Of a DNA stretch of 64,000 bases, positions 33,517 through 41,174 are shown in pieces. Source of the DNA: Nonomuraea polychroma. GTDB lineage: Bacteria > Actinomycetota > Actinomycetes > Streptosporangiales > Streptosporangiaceae. Both the position numbers and the translations under genes were made by a program. How positions within the stretch are numbered: position 1 is the first letter of the stretch; each line of letters starts with the position of its first letter. The notes under the pieces were generated by a model. It saw only the letters and a program-made list of their open reading frames with translations. It was not told the origin of the DNA and searched no databases. The stretch lies in contig NZ_SAUN01000001.1 in the NCBI RefSeq assembly GCF_004011505.1, positions 9,265,501-9,329,500 on the forward strand, read 5' to 3'.

Positions 33517-33703
33517 GATGTGTTGGGATCAGGAACGGCACGCTCGTCATGACCGCGACGTTCCGCTCCCAGAACGCCTGCACGAGCTACCTCGACTACG
33601 TGCCGCTCGCCGACGTGCACGCGCGGATGGCGCGCACGCTGCGCCTGGAGCGGGGCCCGCTGCGGCCGGCGCGCCGATGGTGAACGCGAGCGCGGTGTTT
33701 CTC
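33517..33703. other. Intergenic stretch with no convincing gene
   Basis: Between the polyprenyl synthase and the convergent methyltransferase. A 44-codon frame from the ATG at 33550 is open, but has no ribosome binding site and no family I recognise. Confidence 0.3.
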
Positions 33704-34447
33704 TCAGGAAGGTTTACGGGCTTCGAGGATGTCCGTGCTGAACCATGGGCCGCCGTACCAGAAGCGCCAGCCGGCGTCGCGCCGCCGTACGTCGACGACG
33801 CCGAGCTCGCGCAACACGTCCTCATACGCGGGCGTGTGCCGGAAATCGGCGATCAGCATCAGACCACCGGGCCGCAGCACCCGGTGCGCCTCGCGGATGG
33901 CCTGCCCGCGCCCCTCCGCGTCGGAGATGTTGTGAATGGCCAGGCTGGACACGACCACGTCGAAGGCGTCGTCGCCGAACGGCAGGTCGCGCAGGTCACC
34001 CGTGACCAGTTCGACGCGGTCCTCGACGCCTTCCGCCGCGGCGTTGGCCCTGGTCGTCGCCTCGCCGTTGCCGGACTGGCGCTGAACGCGCCACAGGTCG
34101 ACGCCGGTCGCCCGGCCTTTGTCCAGCCGCTCGGCCGCCATGAGCAGCACCGCGCCGCGTCCGCAACCGAGGTCGAGCAGCCTCTCGTCGCCTTCCAGCC
34201 GCTGGAGCTCCTCGGCCCAGACGGAGAACTTGCCGCGTCGCGTCGTGTAAAGATAGCTGGCCGCACTGGCCAAGGTGTAGAGCCCGCCGAACAGGAACAC
34301 GACCCCTGCCGGCAGGACGTCCAAGGCGAACGAGAGCACACTCAGGGCCACCAGCACGATTGCCCCGAAAAGCAAACCGGCCATGGCCCACGGTGCGTCG
34401 AACCCATAGCTACCGTGTCGTTTGCGAACACTCACGTCATATCTCAA
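33704..34447 (-). CDS. Class I SAM-dependent methyltransferase with N-terminal membrane helices
   Basis: 247 residues. Two hydrophobic segments occupy residues ~20-62 (MAGLLFGAIVLVALSVLSF and AGVVFLFGGLYTLASAASYLY). The methyltransferase domain follows: motif I LLDLGCGRGAVLLMAAE, acidic motif ATGVDLW, LVTGDLRDLPFGDDAFDVVVSSLAIHNI and LRPGGLMLIADFRH. It is membrane-tethered with the catalytic domain in the cytoplasm. A lipid or quinone-like substrate would fit the anchor, and the polyprenyl synthase next door encourages that idea, but this is inference. The start codon is uncertain (ATG at 34447 or GTG at 34438). Confidence 0.85.
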   Translation of the reverse strand: MRYDVSVRKRHGSYGFDAPWAMAGLLFGAIVLVALSVLSFALDVLPAGVVFLFGGLYTLASAASYLYTTRRGKFSVWAEELQRLEGDERLLDLGCGRGAVLLMAAERLDKGRATGVDLWRVQRQSGNGEATTRANAAAEGVEDRVELVTGDLRDLPFGDDAFDVVVSSLAIHNISDAEGRGQAIREAHRVLRPGGLMLIADFRHTPAYEDVLRELGVVDVRRRDAGWRFWYGGPWFSTDILEARKPS

Positions 34448-34556
34448 TGAGGTCTTGGAGGTGACTTGACCGACACCTTCCCCTTCACACCGTCAATCAC
34501 GCACATCCCATTACTACGGTTGCATGAATGCGCACGCAATGGGGGTTTGACCAGGC

Positions 34557-35933
34557 ATGACGGAGAAAGATCGAGGATTCGGCCTGGGGGCGAGCATGGC
34601 GTTGACGCTGGCGTCGGCCATGTTGTGGGGAGTCGCGCACCTCGCCGCCGAACGCCGCAAGACCGGCCTGGCGCTCATGGCCGCCCATGTCCTGTTGCTG
34701 GCCGGGATCCTCACCGTGTTCACCGCCTTCAGCACGAACCTCCTGTCGCTCGCCGTCCAGCCCCACTGGCTTGCCTGGCTCACCGCGGTCCTGGTCGCGA
34801 TGGCGCTGGCCTGGACCGGCGTGATCGTCTGGTCCTTCCTCCTGGTACGCCCCCCGCGCCCGGACACCATCGGCCGCTTCCTGACCACGGCGCTGACCAT
34901 CGCGCTCTGCGCGCTCGTGCTGGCGCCGACCGTCTACGCCACCCGGGTGGCCTACCTGTCCCGCGACGTCGTGACCAGCCTGTTCTCCCCCACGGGCAAC
35001 TCCCCCGTCGTGGCCGACGACCCGTGGAACGGCGCGGAGCGCGTCAACTTCCTGCTGCTCGGCGCGGACTCGGCACCCAGCAGGCCGGGGGTGCGTACCG
35101 ACAGCATGACGGTGGCCAGCGTTGACGTGGAGACCGGCGCGACCACCCTGTTCGGCCTGCCGCGCAACCTCCAGCGCGTGCGAATGCCCGCGGGCCCGGC
35201 CAGGAACCGCTTCCCCTGGGGCTTCACCGGCAGCGACTCCCAAACCCCAGGCCTCCTCAACGAGATCTACCAGTACGCCGAAGACAACCCGGACATAGTC
35301 CCCCATGTGGGACGCGGCAAACGCGGCCCGGCCCTGATCAAGGAGACGATCGGCAACATCCTCGGCATCCCCGTGGACTACTACGCCATGATCGACATGA
35401 AGGGCTTCGCGGAGATCGTCGACGCCATGGGCGGCGTGCAGGTCACGATCAAGGAACCCATCGTGTACGGCCGCTACCGCGAGGGCCTCATCCCCGCCGG
35501 CACCCGCAAACTCTCCGGCGAGCAGGCGTTGTGGTACGGCCGCTCGCGTACCGACAGCGACGACTACGTCCGCATGGGCCGGCAGAAGTGCCTGCTCAAC
35601 GCCGTGGCCAAGCAGGCCGACCCGATAACCGTGCTCAACAGCTTCGAGCGCCTGGCCGCCGCCACCAAGCGCGCCATCTCCACCGACATCCCCCAGGACC
35701 TGCTGCCGGCCATCGTGGACCTGGCACAGAAGGTGAAGGCCGCCAAGATCCGCAGCCTCAACTTCGTGCCGCCGCTGATCAACACGGCCTACCCCGACTG
35801 GTCCTTCATCCGCCGCAAGGTCTCCGAAACCCTGGACGACCGCCGCTCCACGAAGGCGGCCACCGCGGCGCGGACCCCGTCACCCGAGCGGCAGACGGAC
35901 GACCCGGTCAATCTGGATGCCATCTGCCGCTAG
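34557..35933 (+). CDS. LytR-CpsA-Psr (LCP) family protein with four membrane segments
   Basis: 458 residues. Unlike the LCP protein at 11864, this one has about four hydrophobic segments in its first 145 residues before the LCP domain. Domain markers: VNFLLLGADSAPSRPGVRTDSMTVASVDVETG, LFGLPRNLQRV, YYAMIDMKGFAEIVDAMGGVQVTI, LSGEQALWYGRSRTDSDDYVRMGRQK. The Arg/Asp residues needed for diphosphate binding are kept. The tail is Arg/Pro-rich with no LytR_C domain. It probably transfers cell-wall glycopolymers. It starts 109 bases from the divergent methyltransferase. Confidence 0.9.
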   Translation: MTEKDRGFGLGASMALTLASAMLWGVAHLAAERRKTGLALMAAHVLLLAGILTVFTAFSTNLLSLAVQPHWLAWLTAVLVAMALAWTGVIVWSFLLVRPPRPDTIGRFLTTALTIALCALVLAPTVYATRVAYLSRDVVTSLFSPTGNSPVVADDPWNGAERVNFLLLGADSAPSRPGVRTDSMTVASVDVETGATTLFGLPRNLQRVRMPAGPARNRFPWGFTGSDSQTPGLLNEIYQYAEDNPDIVPHVGRGKRGPALIKETIGNILGIPVDYYAMIDMKGFAEIVDAMGGVQVTIKEPIVYGRYREGLIPAGTRKLSGEQALWYGRSRTDSDDYVRMGRQKCLLNAVAKQADPITVLNSFERLAAATKRAISTDIPQDLLPAIVDLAQKVKAAKIRSLNFVPPLINTAYPDWSFIRRKVSETLDDRRSTKAATAARTPSPERQTDDPVNLDAICR

Positions 35934-35956
35934 CCGGCTACTGGTACGGAAACGGA

Positions 35957-36436
35957 TCAGACCGTCTCGTCCAGGTTGTCCGCGTAGTACTCGATGGCTC
36001 GCCGGTAGCCGCCGCTCTTGTCCGACTCGGCGACGACCTTGAGCAATGTGGAGACCGCCTCCGCGGACCGTCCGGCATTGTGCAGCGCCATTGCCATGAA
36101 GGTGCGCAACGCCGGATCCCCGGGGAACTCCGCCAGCCCGCGCCCGAACACCTCCAGCGCCTCCTCGAACCGCCCGAGCACCCGCAACGTGCTCCCGTAC
36201 CCCGTCAGGGCCCCGCGCCGGTCCTCGGCGCTCAACCCCGCCCCAGCCAGCGCCCGCTCGTAATAGGGGACCGCCTCGGCCTCCAGCCCCAGTGTGTCGT
36301 GGACCCACGCCGTCTGATAGGCCACGTTGACGTCGTCGGGATGCCGCCGCGCCAATTCGACCAACAATTGCCGAGCTTCGCCCCTTTTGCCCTCCTCGCG
36401 CAGCCGCACTGCCTGGGCCAATTCCTCGTTCAACAT
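35957..36436 (-). CDS. Tetratricopeptide-repeat protein
   Basis: 159 residues from the ATG at 36436. About four TPR-like helix pairs are seen: LAQAVRLREEGKRGEARQLLVELARRHPDDVNVAYQTAWVHDTLGLEAEAVPYYERAL, GALTGYGSTLRVLGRFEEALEVFGRGLAEFPGD, FMAMALHNAGRSAEAVSTLLKVVAE. Similar small TPR proteins occur throughout Firmicutes and actinobacteria; the binding partner is unknown. It is divergent from the P-loop ATPase gene (67 bases between starts). Confidence 0.82.
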   Translation of the reverse strand: MLNEELAQAVRLREEGKRGEARQLLVELARRHPDDVNVAYQTAWVHDTLGLEAEAVPYYERALAGAGLSAEDRRGALTGYGSTLRVLGRFEEALEVFGRGLAEFPGDPALRTFMAMALHNAGRSAEAVSTLLKVVAESDKSGGYRRAIEYYADNLDETV

Positions 36437-36503
36437 GATCCGAGTGTGGCATGATGGTGATCGACCGACCCGGAAACGATTTTCATCATCACCTGGAGTC
36501 CCT

Positions 36504-37433
36504 GTGAGAGTGGCCTTCGTCGGCAAGGGCGGCAGCGGCAAGACCACGATGTCAGCGCTGTTCGCCAGGCATGTGGCAGAAAGCGGCGCGCCGGTGGTCG
36601 CCATGGACGCCGACATCAACCAGCATCTGGCCCTGGTCCTCGGCCTCGACCGGCAGCCCGAGCCGCTCGGCGCCCATCTCACCGAGATCAAGGACCGCCT
36701 CCGCGGCGCCAATCCGCGCATCCCCTCCGCCGAGGCCATGGTCAAGACCACCCCGCCGGGGCGCGGGTCCACGCTGCTGAGCTTCGAGGACCTGGCCGCC
36801 GACCCCTACGGCCTCACCGCCCCCGACGGCGTGCGCCTGCTGGCCACCGGCCCGTTCAGCGAGGACGACCTCGGCGTGGCCTGCTACCACTCGAAGGTCG
36901 GCGCAGTGGAGCTGCTGCTCAACCACCTGATCGACGGCCCCGGCGAGTACGTCGTGGTGGACATGACGGCCGGGGCCGACTCCTTCGCCTCGGGCCTGTT
37001 CACCCGCTTCGACCTGACCTTCCTCGTCGCCGAGCCCACCCGGCAGGGCGTGAGCGTCTACCGGCAGTACCGCGAATACGCCGCCAAGTACGACGTCGCG
37101 CTCGCCGTGGTCGGCAACAAGGTCCACGGCCCGTCCGACGTCGACTTCCTGCGCGAGCAGGTGGGCGACGACCTGCTCACCTGGATGGAGCACTCGGCTG
37201 CCGTGCGCGCCATGGAGCAGGGCCGCCACTTCACGCTCGACGACCTGGAGCCGGTCAACGCCGACGCGCTGGCGCTGCTCCGCAAGACGCTCGACGAGCA
37301 GGAAAAGGACTGGGAGCGCTTCGGCCGGCAGACGGTCGAGTTCCACCTGCGCAACGCCCGCGCGTGGGCCAACGAGCGGACCGGGACCGACCTCGCCGAG
37401 CAGGTGGACCCGGATTTCGTCTACGGCCCCTGA
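36504..37433 (+). CDS. MinD/CooC/ArsA-type P-loop ATPase
   Basis: 309 residues from the GTG at 36504 (GGAG at 36494-36497). Deviant Walker A KGGSGKTT at residues 8-15, switch-like AMDADINQHLAL, and YVVVDMTAGADSFASGLFTRFDLTFLVAEPT. This belongs to the deviant Walker SIMIBI ATPases such as CooC (nickel insertion) and ArsA. The C-terminus has a helical tail rich in Glu/Arg. The next gene encodes an SCO5389-family protein, and I recall the same order in streptomycetes, so the two probably act together. Function unknown. Confidence 0.85.
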   Translation: MRVAFVGKGGSGKTTMSALFARHVAESGAPVVAMDADINQHLALVLGLDRQPEPLGAHLTEIKDRLRGANPRIPSAEAMVKTTPPGRGSTLLSFEDLAADPYGLTAPDGVRLLATGPFSEDDLGVACYHSKVGAVELLLNHLIDGPGEYVVVDMTAGADSFASGLFTRFDLTFLVAEPTRQGVSVYRQYREYAAKYDVALAVVGNKVHGPSDVDFLREQVGDDLLTWMEHSAAVRAMEQGRHFTLDDLEPVNADALALLRKTLDEQEKDWERFGRQTVEFHLRNARAWANERTGTDLAEQVDPDFVYGP

Positions 37434-37516
37434 CCACACGACTGTGCCCGTCAGGCATCTGGAGATTTCCCCTCGCTCACCTAGCGTCAGTTCCGACCCT
37501 TTCGAGAGGAGACAGC

Positions 37517-37903
37517 ATGTCGCTGACCGTTCCGAACGATCTGCTCGACCAGGCCAGAACCGGTGACGTCGACGACGCGGCGTTTCTCGCGTGCGTGCGC
37601 GACTCACTTCCCTACGCGTGGTCGCTGATCAGCGAGCTGGTCAAGCAGCGTGAGCACACCGGGGCCGAGTTCGCCGACAACCAGGTGCCGCCACCGTCCG
37701 AGGAGGCCCGCGGCGAGCTCCTGCGCTGCCTGGCGAGCGACTCGATGCGCGGCGCGCTGGAGCGTCACTTCGGGGTGCGGCTGGCCTTCCAGAACTGCCA
37801 CCGGGTCGCGGTCTTCGACCCGGCGGCGACCAAGGCCCTGGCCGACTTCGTCACCCCGAGAGCCCAGATCCTCAACCAGAAACCGGAGCTGGTGGACTGC
37901 TGA
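37517..37903 (+). CDS. SCO5389-family conserved actinobacterial protein
   Basis: 128 residues from the ATG at 37517, with a GAGAGGAGA site upstream. It matches from memory the SCO5389 family: MSLTVPNDLLDQA, FADNQVPPPSEEARGELLRCLASDSMRG, LERHFGVRLAFQNCHRVAVF and the ending NQKPELVDC. It is alpha-helical and soluble, with no known function; conserved Cys residues occur in LACVRDSL, QNCHRV and at the very C-terminus. Its 3' end overlaps the convergent LLM gene by 32 bases. Confidence 0.78.
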   Translation: MSLTVPNDLLDQARTGDVDDAAFLACVRDSLPYAWSLISELVKQREHTGAEFADNQVPPPSEEARGELLRCLASDSMRGALERHFGVRLAFQNCHRVAVFDPAATKALADFVTPRAQILNQKPELVDC

Positions 37904-38897
37904 GCCCGCCCGGCGGGCCGGCCCGGCCGGCCCGCCGCACCAGCGGCAGCACCTCACGCCCGAGCCGCCGCACGTTCTCCAGCGTGCGCCGGTGCTCTCC
38001 GAGGCCCTCGACCATCAGGATGACGTGCTCGATCCCGGTGTTCTTCGCGGTACGCAGAATGGTCTCGGCGCAGTGCTCGGCCGACCCGACCGGGTGGATG
38101 CGGGTCAGCAGATCCACGTATTCGCCGACGTCACGCGGCGGCCGCGACCGGCCGTCCACCGGCACGTAACCCGCCAGCCCGGGCCCCAGCCACCGCGGCA
38201 TCGACTCCTTGAGCTCGCGCACCGCCTGCGCCGTGGAGTCGGCCACGTACCCGACGGCCGCCGCGATGTGCCCGCCGGCGGATCCGTGCCGCGCCACCAT
38301 TGACGCCTTCTCGGCGTCTCCGATGTGCATCCCCAGCAACATGGGCAGCCCGCGCTGCGCCGCCAGCGCGACGGTCGGCCCCGAGGTGCACGCGACCACC
38401 GGCCGCATCCGCGCGTCCGGCACCATCCGCACCTCCCTGAAGCGGAAGAACTCGCCGTCGGCCGCGATCCGATCCCCGGACAGCGCGTCGAGCAGGAGGT
38501 CGAGGGACTCCCCGAACCCGCGCTCGAACCGCTCCAGACCGGTCCCGAACACCTCCAGGTCCACCCACGGCCCGCCCCTGCCGACGCCGAGCGTGAACCG
38601 CCCGCTGGACAGGTGGTGCACCATGGCCGCCTGCTCGGCCAGCGCCACGGGATGGTGTGTGGACAACACGCTGACGGCGGTGCCGAGCCCGATCCGCGTC
38701 GTCCGGCCGGCCGCGGCGGCCGCCAGCGTGATCGCGGACGGGCAGACGCCGTAGGACATGAAGTGGTGCTCGGCGATCCACGCGTCGTCGAACCCCGCCT
38801 CCTCGGCCGCCACGATCAGCTCCACGGCGTCCGAGAGCACTCGCCCGGGCTCCTGGCCGGGGAACTGCGCCGCAATGACAAAGACCCCGATGCGCAC
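37872..38897 (-). CDS. LLM-class (luciferase-like) flavin/F420 oxidoreductase
   Basis: 341 residues from the GTG at 38897 (RIGVFVIAAQFPGQ). TIM-barrel luciferase-like monooxygenase: EEAGFDDAWIAEHHFMSYGVCPSAITLAAAAAGRT, IGLGTAVSVLSTHHPVALAEQAAMVHHLSSGRFTLGVGRGG. The hallmark EHHF supports a bacterial-luciferase-like flavin enzyme. The C-terminal extension is Gly/Pro/Arg-rich and overlaps the SCO5389-family gene. The 344-base gap upstream holds three hairpin repeats. Confidence 0.87.
   Translation of the reverse strand: MRIGVFVIAAQFPGQEPGRVLSDAVELIVAAEEAGFDDAWIAEHHFMSYGVCPSAITLAAAAAGRTTRIGLGTAVSVLSTHHPVALAEQAAMVHHLSSGRFTLGVGRGGPWVDLEVFGTGLERFERGFGESLDLLLDALSGDRIAADGEFFRFREVRMVPDARMRPVVACTSGPTVALAAQRGLPMLLGMHIGDAEKASMVARHGSAGGHIAAAVGYVADSTAQAVRELKESMPRWLGPGLAGYVPVDGRSRPPRDVGEYVDLLTRIHPVGSAEHCAETILRTAKNTGIEHVILMVEGLGEHRRTLENVRRLGREVLPLVRRAGRAGPPGGLSSPPAPVSG
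37911..37937. terminator. GC-rich hairpin terminator between convergent genes
   Basis: A perfect 11-bp stem (CGGCGGGCCGG / CCGGCCCGCCG) with a 5-base loop starts 7 bases after the SCO5389-family stop codon. It lies inside the last codons of the convergent LLM gene and could terminate in both directions. No T-run. Confidence 0.6.
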
Positions 38898-39241
38898 CCA
38901 CCCGATGATGCCAGGCCCATCGCCTCGTTTGCGCTCGTCGCCACTCCTGCCCGCGGTCTCCGTCCGCCGCACTTCGGCAGAGGTCCCCTGGAGGGGGCTA
39001 GGAAGTGTGGCAGGGGGCTGCCCTCCGTCCGCCGCCGCACTCCGGTGCGGGTCCCTTCGGCAAAGAGCCGGCACCTCACCACGATCAGCCGCCCGTCACC
39101 TGCCACCCACCGCACTTCGGCGCGGTCCTGTGACAGGAGGGCCGGAAGATGCTAGACAGCGCGCTGTCCGGCACGAGGGCCGAGTGGCACGAGAAGACCC
39201 GCCGTCCGGGAGAGCCCGGGCGGTTCGACAGCCGGAGCCCG
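38898..39241. repeat. 344-base intergenic region with three imperfect hairpin repeats
   Basis: Between rnhB and the LLM gene. Three related units occur at 38958-38987, 39023-39055 and 39107-39128. Each contains a core like CCGCACTTCGGCGCGG that folds into a short hairpin with a TTCG or TCCG loop; the middle copy (CCGCAC-TCCG-GTGCGG) is a perfect stem. The first two also share the lead CTCCGTCCGCCGC. No gene is seen in the gap. The units resemble REP-type palindromic elements. Confidence 0.55.
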
Positions 39242-39913
39242 TCAGCCGAAGAGGGTGACCTGGCCCTCGCAGGCGAGCGGGTCCCGGTGCAGCTTCAGAT
39301 GCCGCCACTGCGGGAGATCGTCCAAGTAGGACCACGAGAGCCGGTGGTGCGGGGTGGGCCCCAGCCGGGCCAGGGCCTCCTGGTGGACGGGTGAGGGATA
39401 GCCGGCATTGTCGGCGAAGCCGTATTCCTCGCACCCGATCGTGCCCATGTAGGCGTCGCGCCGCACCTTGGCCAGGACGGACGCGGCGGCGACAGAGACG
39501 CTGGCGGCATCCCCCTTGACCTCCAGGCGCACCGGCCACGGGGCGCCTATGTAGTCGTGCTTGCCGTCCAGGATCACCACGTCCGGGCGGGCGGGGAGCG
39601 CCTCCAGGGCTCGTCTGGCGGCCCGGCGCAGGGCCTCCGTCATGCCGAGCGTGTCGATCTCCGTGTGCGTCGCCTCGCCGTAGCCGATGCCCGCCGCCCA
39701 CGCGGCCAGCTCGGCCGCCAGCGGCTCGCGCCGGGCGGCGGTGAGCTGCTTGGAGTCCGTCAGCCCCGGCGGCGGCTCGGACAGGTCGGTGACGACCGCG
39801 CACACCGAGACGGGGCCGGCCCAGGCGCCCCGGCCCACCTCGTCGACGCCCGCGACCGTGCGGACGCTCGGCTGGGAGAGCAGCAACTGCTCGATCTCGT
39901 ACGTCGGCGCCAT
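39242..39913 (-). CDS. rnhB: Ribonuclease HII
   Basis: 223 residues. RNase HII removes ribonucleotides from RNA/DNA hybrids. Active-site signature VAGVDEVGRGAWAGPVSVCAVV supplies the first Asp-Glu, LTDSKQLTAARRE follows, and further catalytic Asp residues lie in VVILDGKHDYIG and VAAASVLAKVRRDAYM. Length is normal for the family. One copy of the dispersed ~66-bp repeat starts 22 bases upstream of the start codon. Confidence 0.96.
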   Translation of the reverse strand: MAPTYEIEQLLLSQPSVRTVAGVDEVGRGAWAGPVSVCAVVTDLSEPPPGLTDSKQLTAARREPLAAELAAWAAGIGYGEATHTEIDTLGMTEALRRAARRALEALPARPDVVILDGKHDYIGAPWPVRLEVKGDAASVSVAAASVLAKVRRDAYMGTIGCEEYGFADNAGYPSPVHQEALARLGPTPHHRLSWSYLDDLPQWRHLKLHRDPLACEGQVTLFG

Positions 39914-39935
39914 GACAGCAGACGCTACAGCGCTT

Positions 39936-40002
39936 ATGGTCGCGCTCGCACGGGGCTCCGCTGGTCACGCAAGCTGCCGCTCTCCGCCCCAGGCTCGCCG
40001 CT
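39936..40002. repeat. Dispersed repeat, copy 1
   Basis: 67 bases that match 48242-48307 at most positions (shared blocks include GCGCTCGCAC, ACGCAAGCT, CCGCTCTCC and GGCTCGCCGCT). It lies directly upstream of rnhB and runs into the 16-bp tandem array. One base longer than copy 2. Confidence 0.7.
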
Positions 40003-40006
40003 GTGT

Positions 40007-40150
40007 GTATGGCCTACTCGTCGTATGGCCTACTCGTCGTATGGCCTACTCGTCGTATGGCCTACTCGTCGTATGGCCTACTCGTCGTATGGCCTACTCG
40101 TCGTATGGCCTACTCGTCGTATGGCCTACTCGTCGTATGGCCTACTCGTC
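40007..40150. repeat. Nine perfect tandem copies of a 16-bp unit
   Basis: GTATGGCCTACTCGTC is repeated nine times without a mismatch (starts at 40007, 40023, 40039 and so on to 40135). The array sits between rnhB and the 3' end of lysR, whose last codons and TAG stop are inside the ninth copy. The period is not a multiple of three, so all frames are open across it; this is not protein coding. Confidence 0.95.
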
Positions 40151-41095
40151 GTCGGTCCTGTGCCGGTCCGCCAGCCGCAACGGCTCCAGGTCGGCGGCGA
40201 TGTAGCGGGCGGCCACGTGAATCGCCCGCAACGTGACGGACACCGACGGCCGGTGCACGCTGGAGCCTCGAGCCACGGCGTGCACGTCCCGCCCGACGGG
40301 GTTGCCGGGGAAATGGCGTACGGCGAGCCCGCGGATCCCCGCCGACAGCGCGAGCGCGGGTACGGCGGCGATGCCGATGCCCTTGGCGACGAGCGAGAGT
40401 ATCGTCCCGAGCCCCTCGAACTCCCACGGCGTGGGCCGGGTGCCGCCCACGTCCACCAGCAGCCGGTCCACCGCCAGCCGGGACGGCTCGCCGTCGGGCG
40501 TGGCCATCCACGGCTCGTCACGCAGCTCACGCAGGTCGAGCGGCACGTCGGGATCGGCCAGGCGATGTTTGCGCGGCACGACCAGCACCAGGGGATCGCG
40601 CAGCAGCGGGAAGACCCGCAGGCTCTCGCTGTCGCGCACCCGCCCGTACCAGTCGTCGACCAGCGCGATGTCCACCTCCGCCGACTGCACCTCCCGCATG
40701 CCCCGCCCCGACCTGCTCTGCCTCAGCCGCAGCGTCAGATCGGTGTGCCGGCGCAGCGTGCGGGCCAGCGCGGGCGCGAAGGCCACCGCCGCCGTGGGGA
40801 ACGCGGTGAGCACGACCCGCCCCGCCGGGGTGCTCGCGTGCGCCGACAGGTCGGACTCGGCCTCCTCGACCATGGACAGGATGCGCTCGGCGTGCGCGAC
40901 CAGCCGGCGGCCCGCGTCGGTGAGCTCAGCGCTGCGCGCGGTGCGGTCGATCAGGGCCGTGCCGGTCTCCCGTTCGAGCGCCACGAGTTGTTGTGAAACC
41001 GCCGACGGACTGTAGCCGAGCGACGCGGCCGTCGCGGCGATGCTGCCGCGACGGGCGAATTCGCAGATGAGGACCAAACGCCGCAATTCGAGCAT
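40142..41095 (-). CDS. LysR-family transcriptional regulator
   Basis: 317 residues. Winged helix: LRRLVLICEFARRGSIAATAASLGYSPSAVSQQLVALERETGTALIDRTARSAELTDAGRRLV. The effector domain contains VVLTAFPTAAVAFAPALARTL and AEVDIALVDDWYG. The C-terminal residues (RTDDE) and the stop codon are encoded in the last copy of the 16-bp tandem array, so the array may have altered the original C-terminus. It is divergent from the aminotransferase gene (79 bases between starts), its likely target. Confidence 0.92.
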   Translation of the reverse strand: MLELRRLVLICEFARRGSIAATAASLGYSPSAVSQQLVALERETGTALIDRTARSAELTDAGRRLVAHAERILSMVEEAESDLSAHASTPAGRVVLTAFPTAAVAFAPALARTLRRHTDLTLRLRQSRSGRGMREVQSAEVDIALVDDWYGRVRDSESLRVFPLLRDPLVLVVPRKHRLADPDVPLDLRELRDEPWMATPDGEPSRLAVDRLLVDVGGTRPTPWEFEGLGTILSLVAKGIGIAAVPALALSAGIRGLAVRHFPGNPVGRDVHAVARGSSVHRPSVSVTLRAIHVAARYIAADLEPLRLADRHRTDDE

Positions 41096-41174
41096 CGGAC
41101 TTCCTTATGCCTACCCACAAAAAGCCTCGCTTGTGCTGATGCCTTCATCCTTCCACCCTGGGAACGTGACAACT

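Noticed and set aside
33550..33684. 44-codon frame downstream of the polyprenyl synthase
   Set aside because: No ribosome binding site, no recognisable family and short length; kept only as an uncertain intergenic note.
40007..40150. Possible CRISPR array
   Set aside because: The copies are directly adjacent with no spacers, the unit is only 16 bp, and no cas genes are present.
40003..40236. Open frame made of 16-residue repeats (MAYSSYGLLVVWPTRR)
   Set aside because: It is produced by the 16-bp DNA tandem repeat, which is open in all frames because 16 is not a multiple of three. No start signal and no plausible protein.
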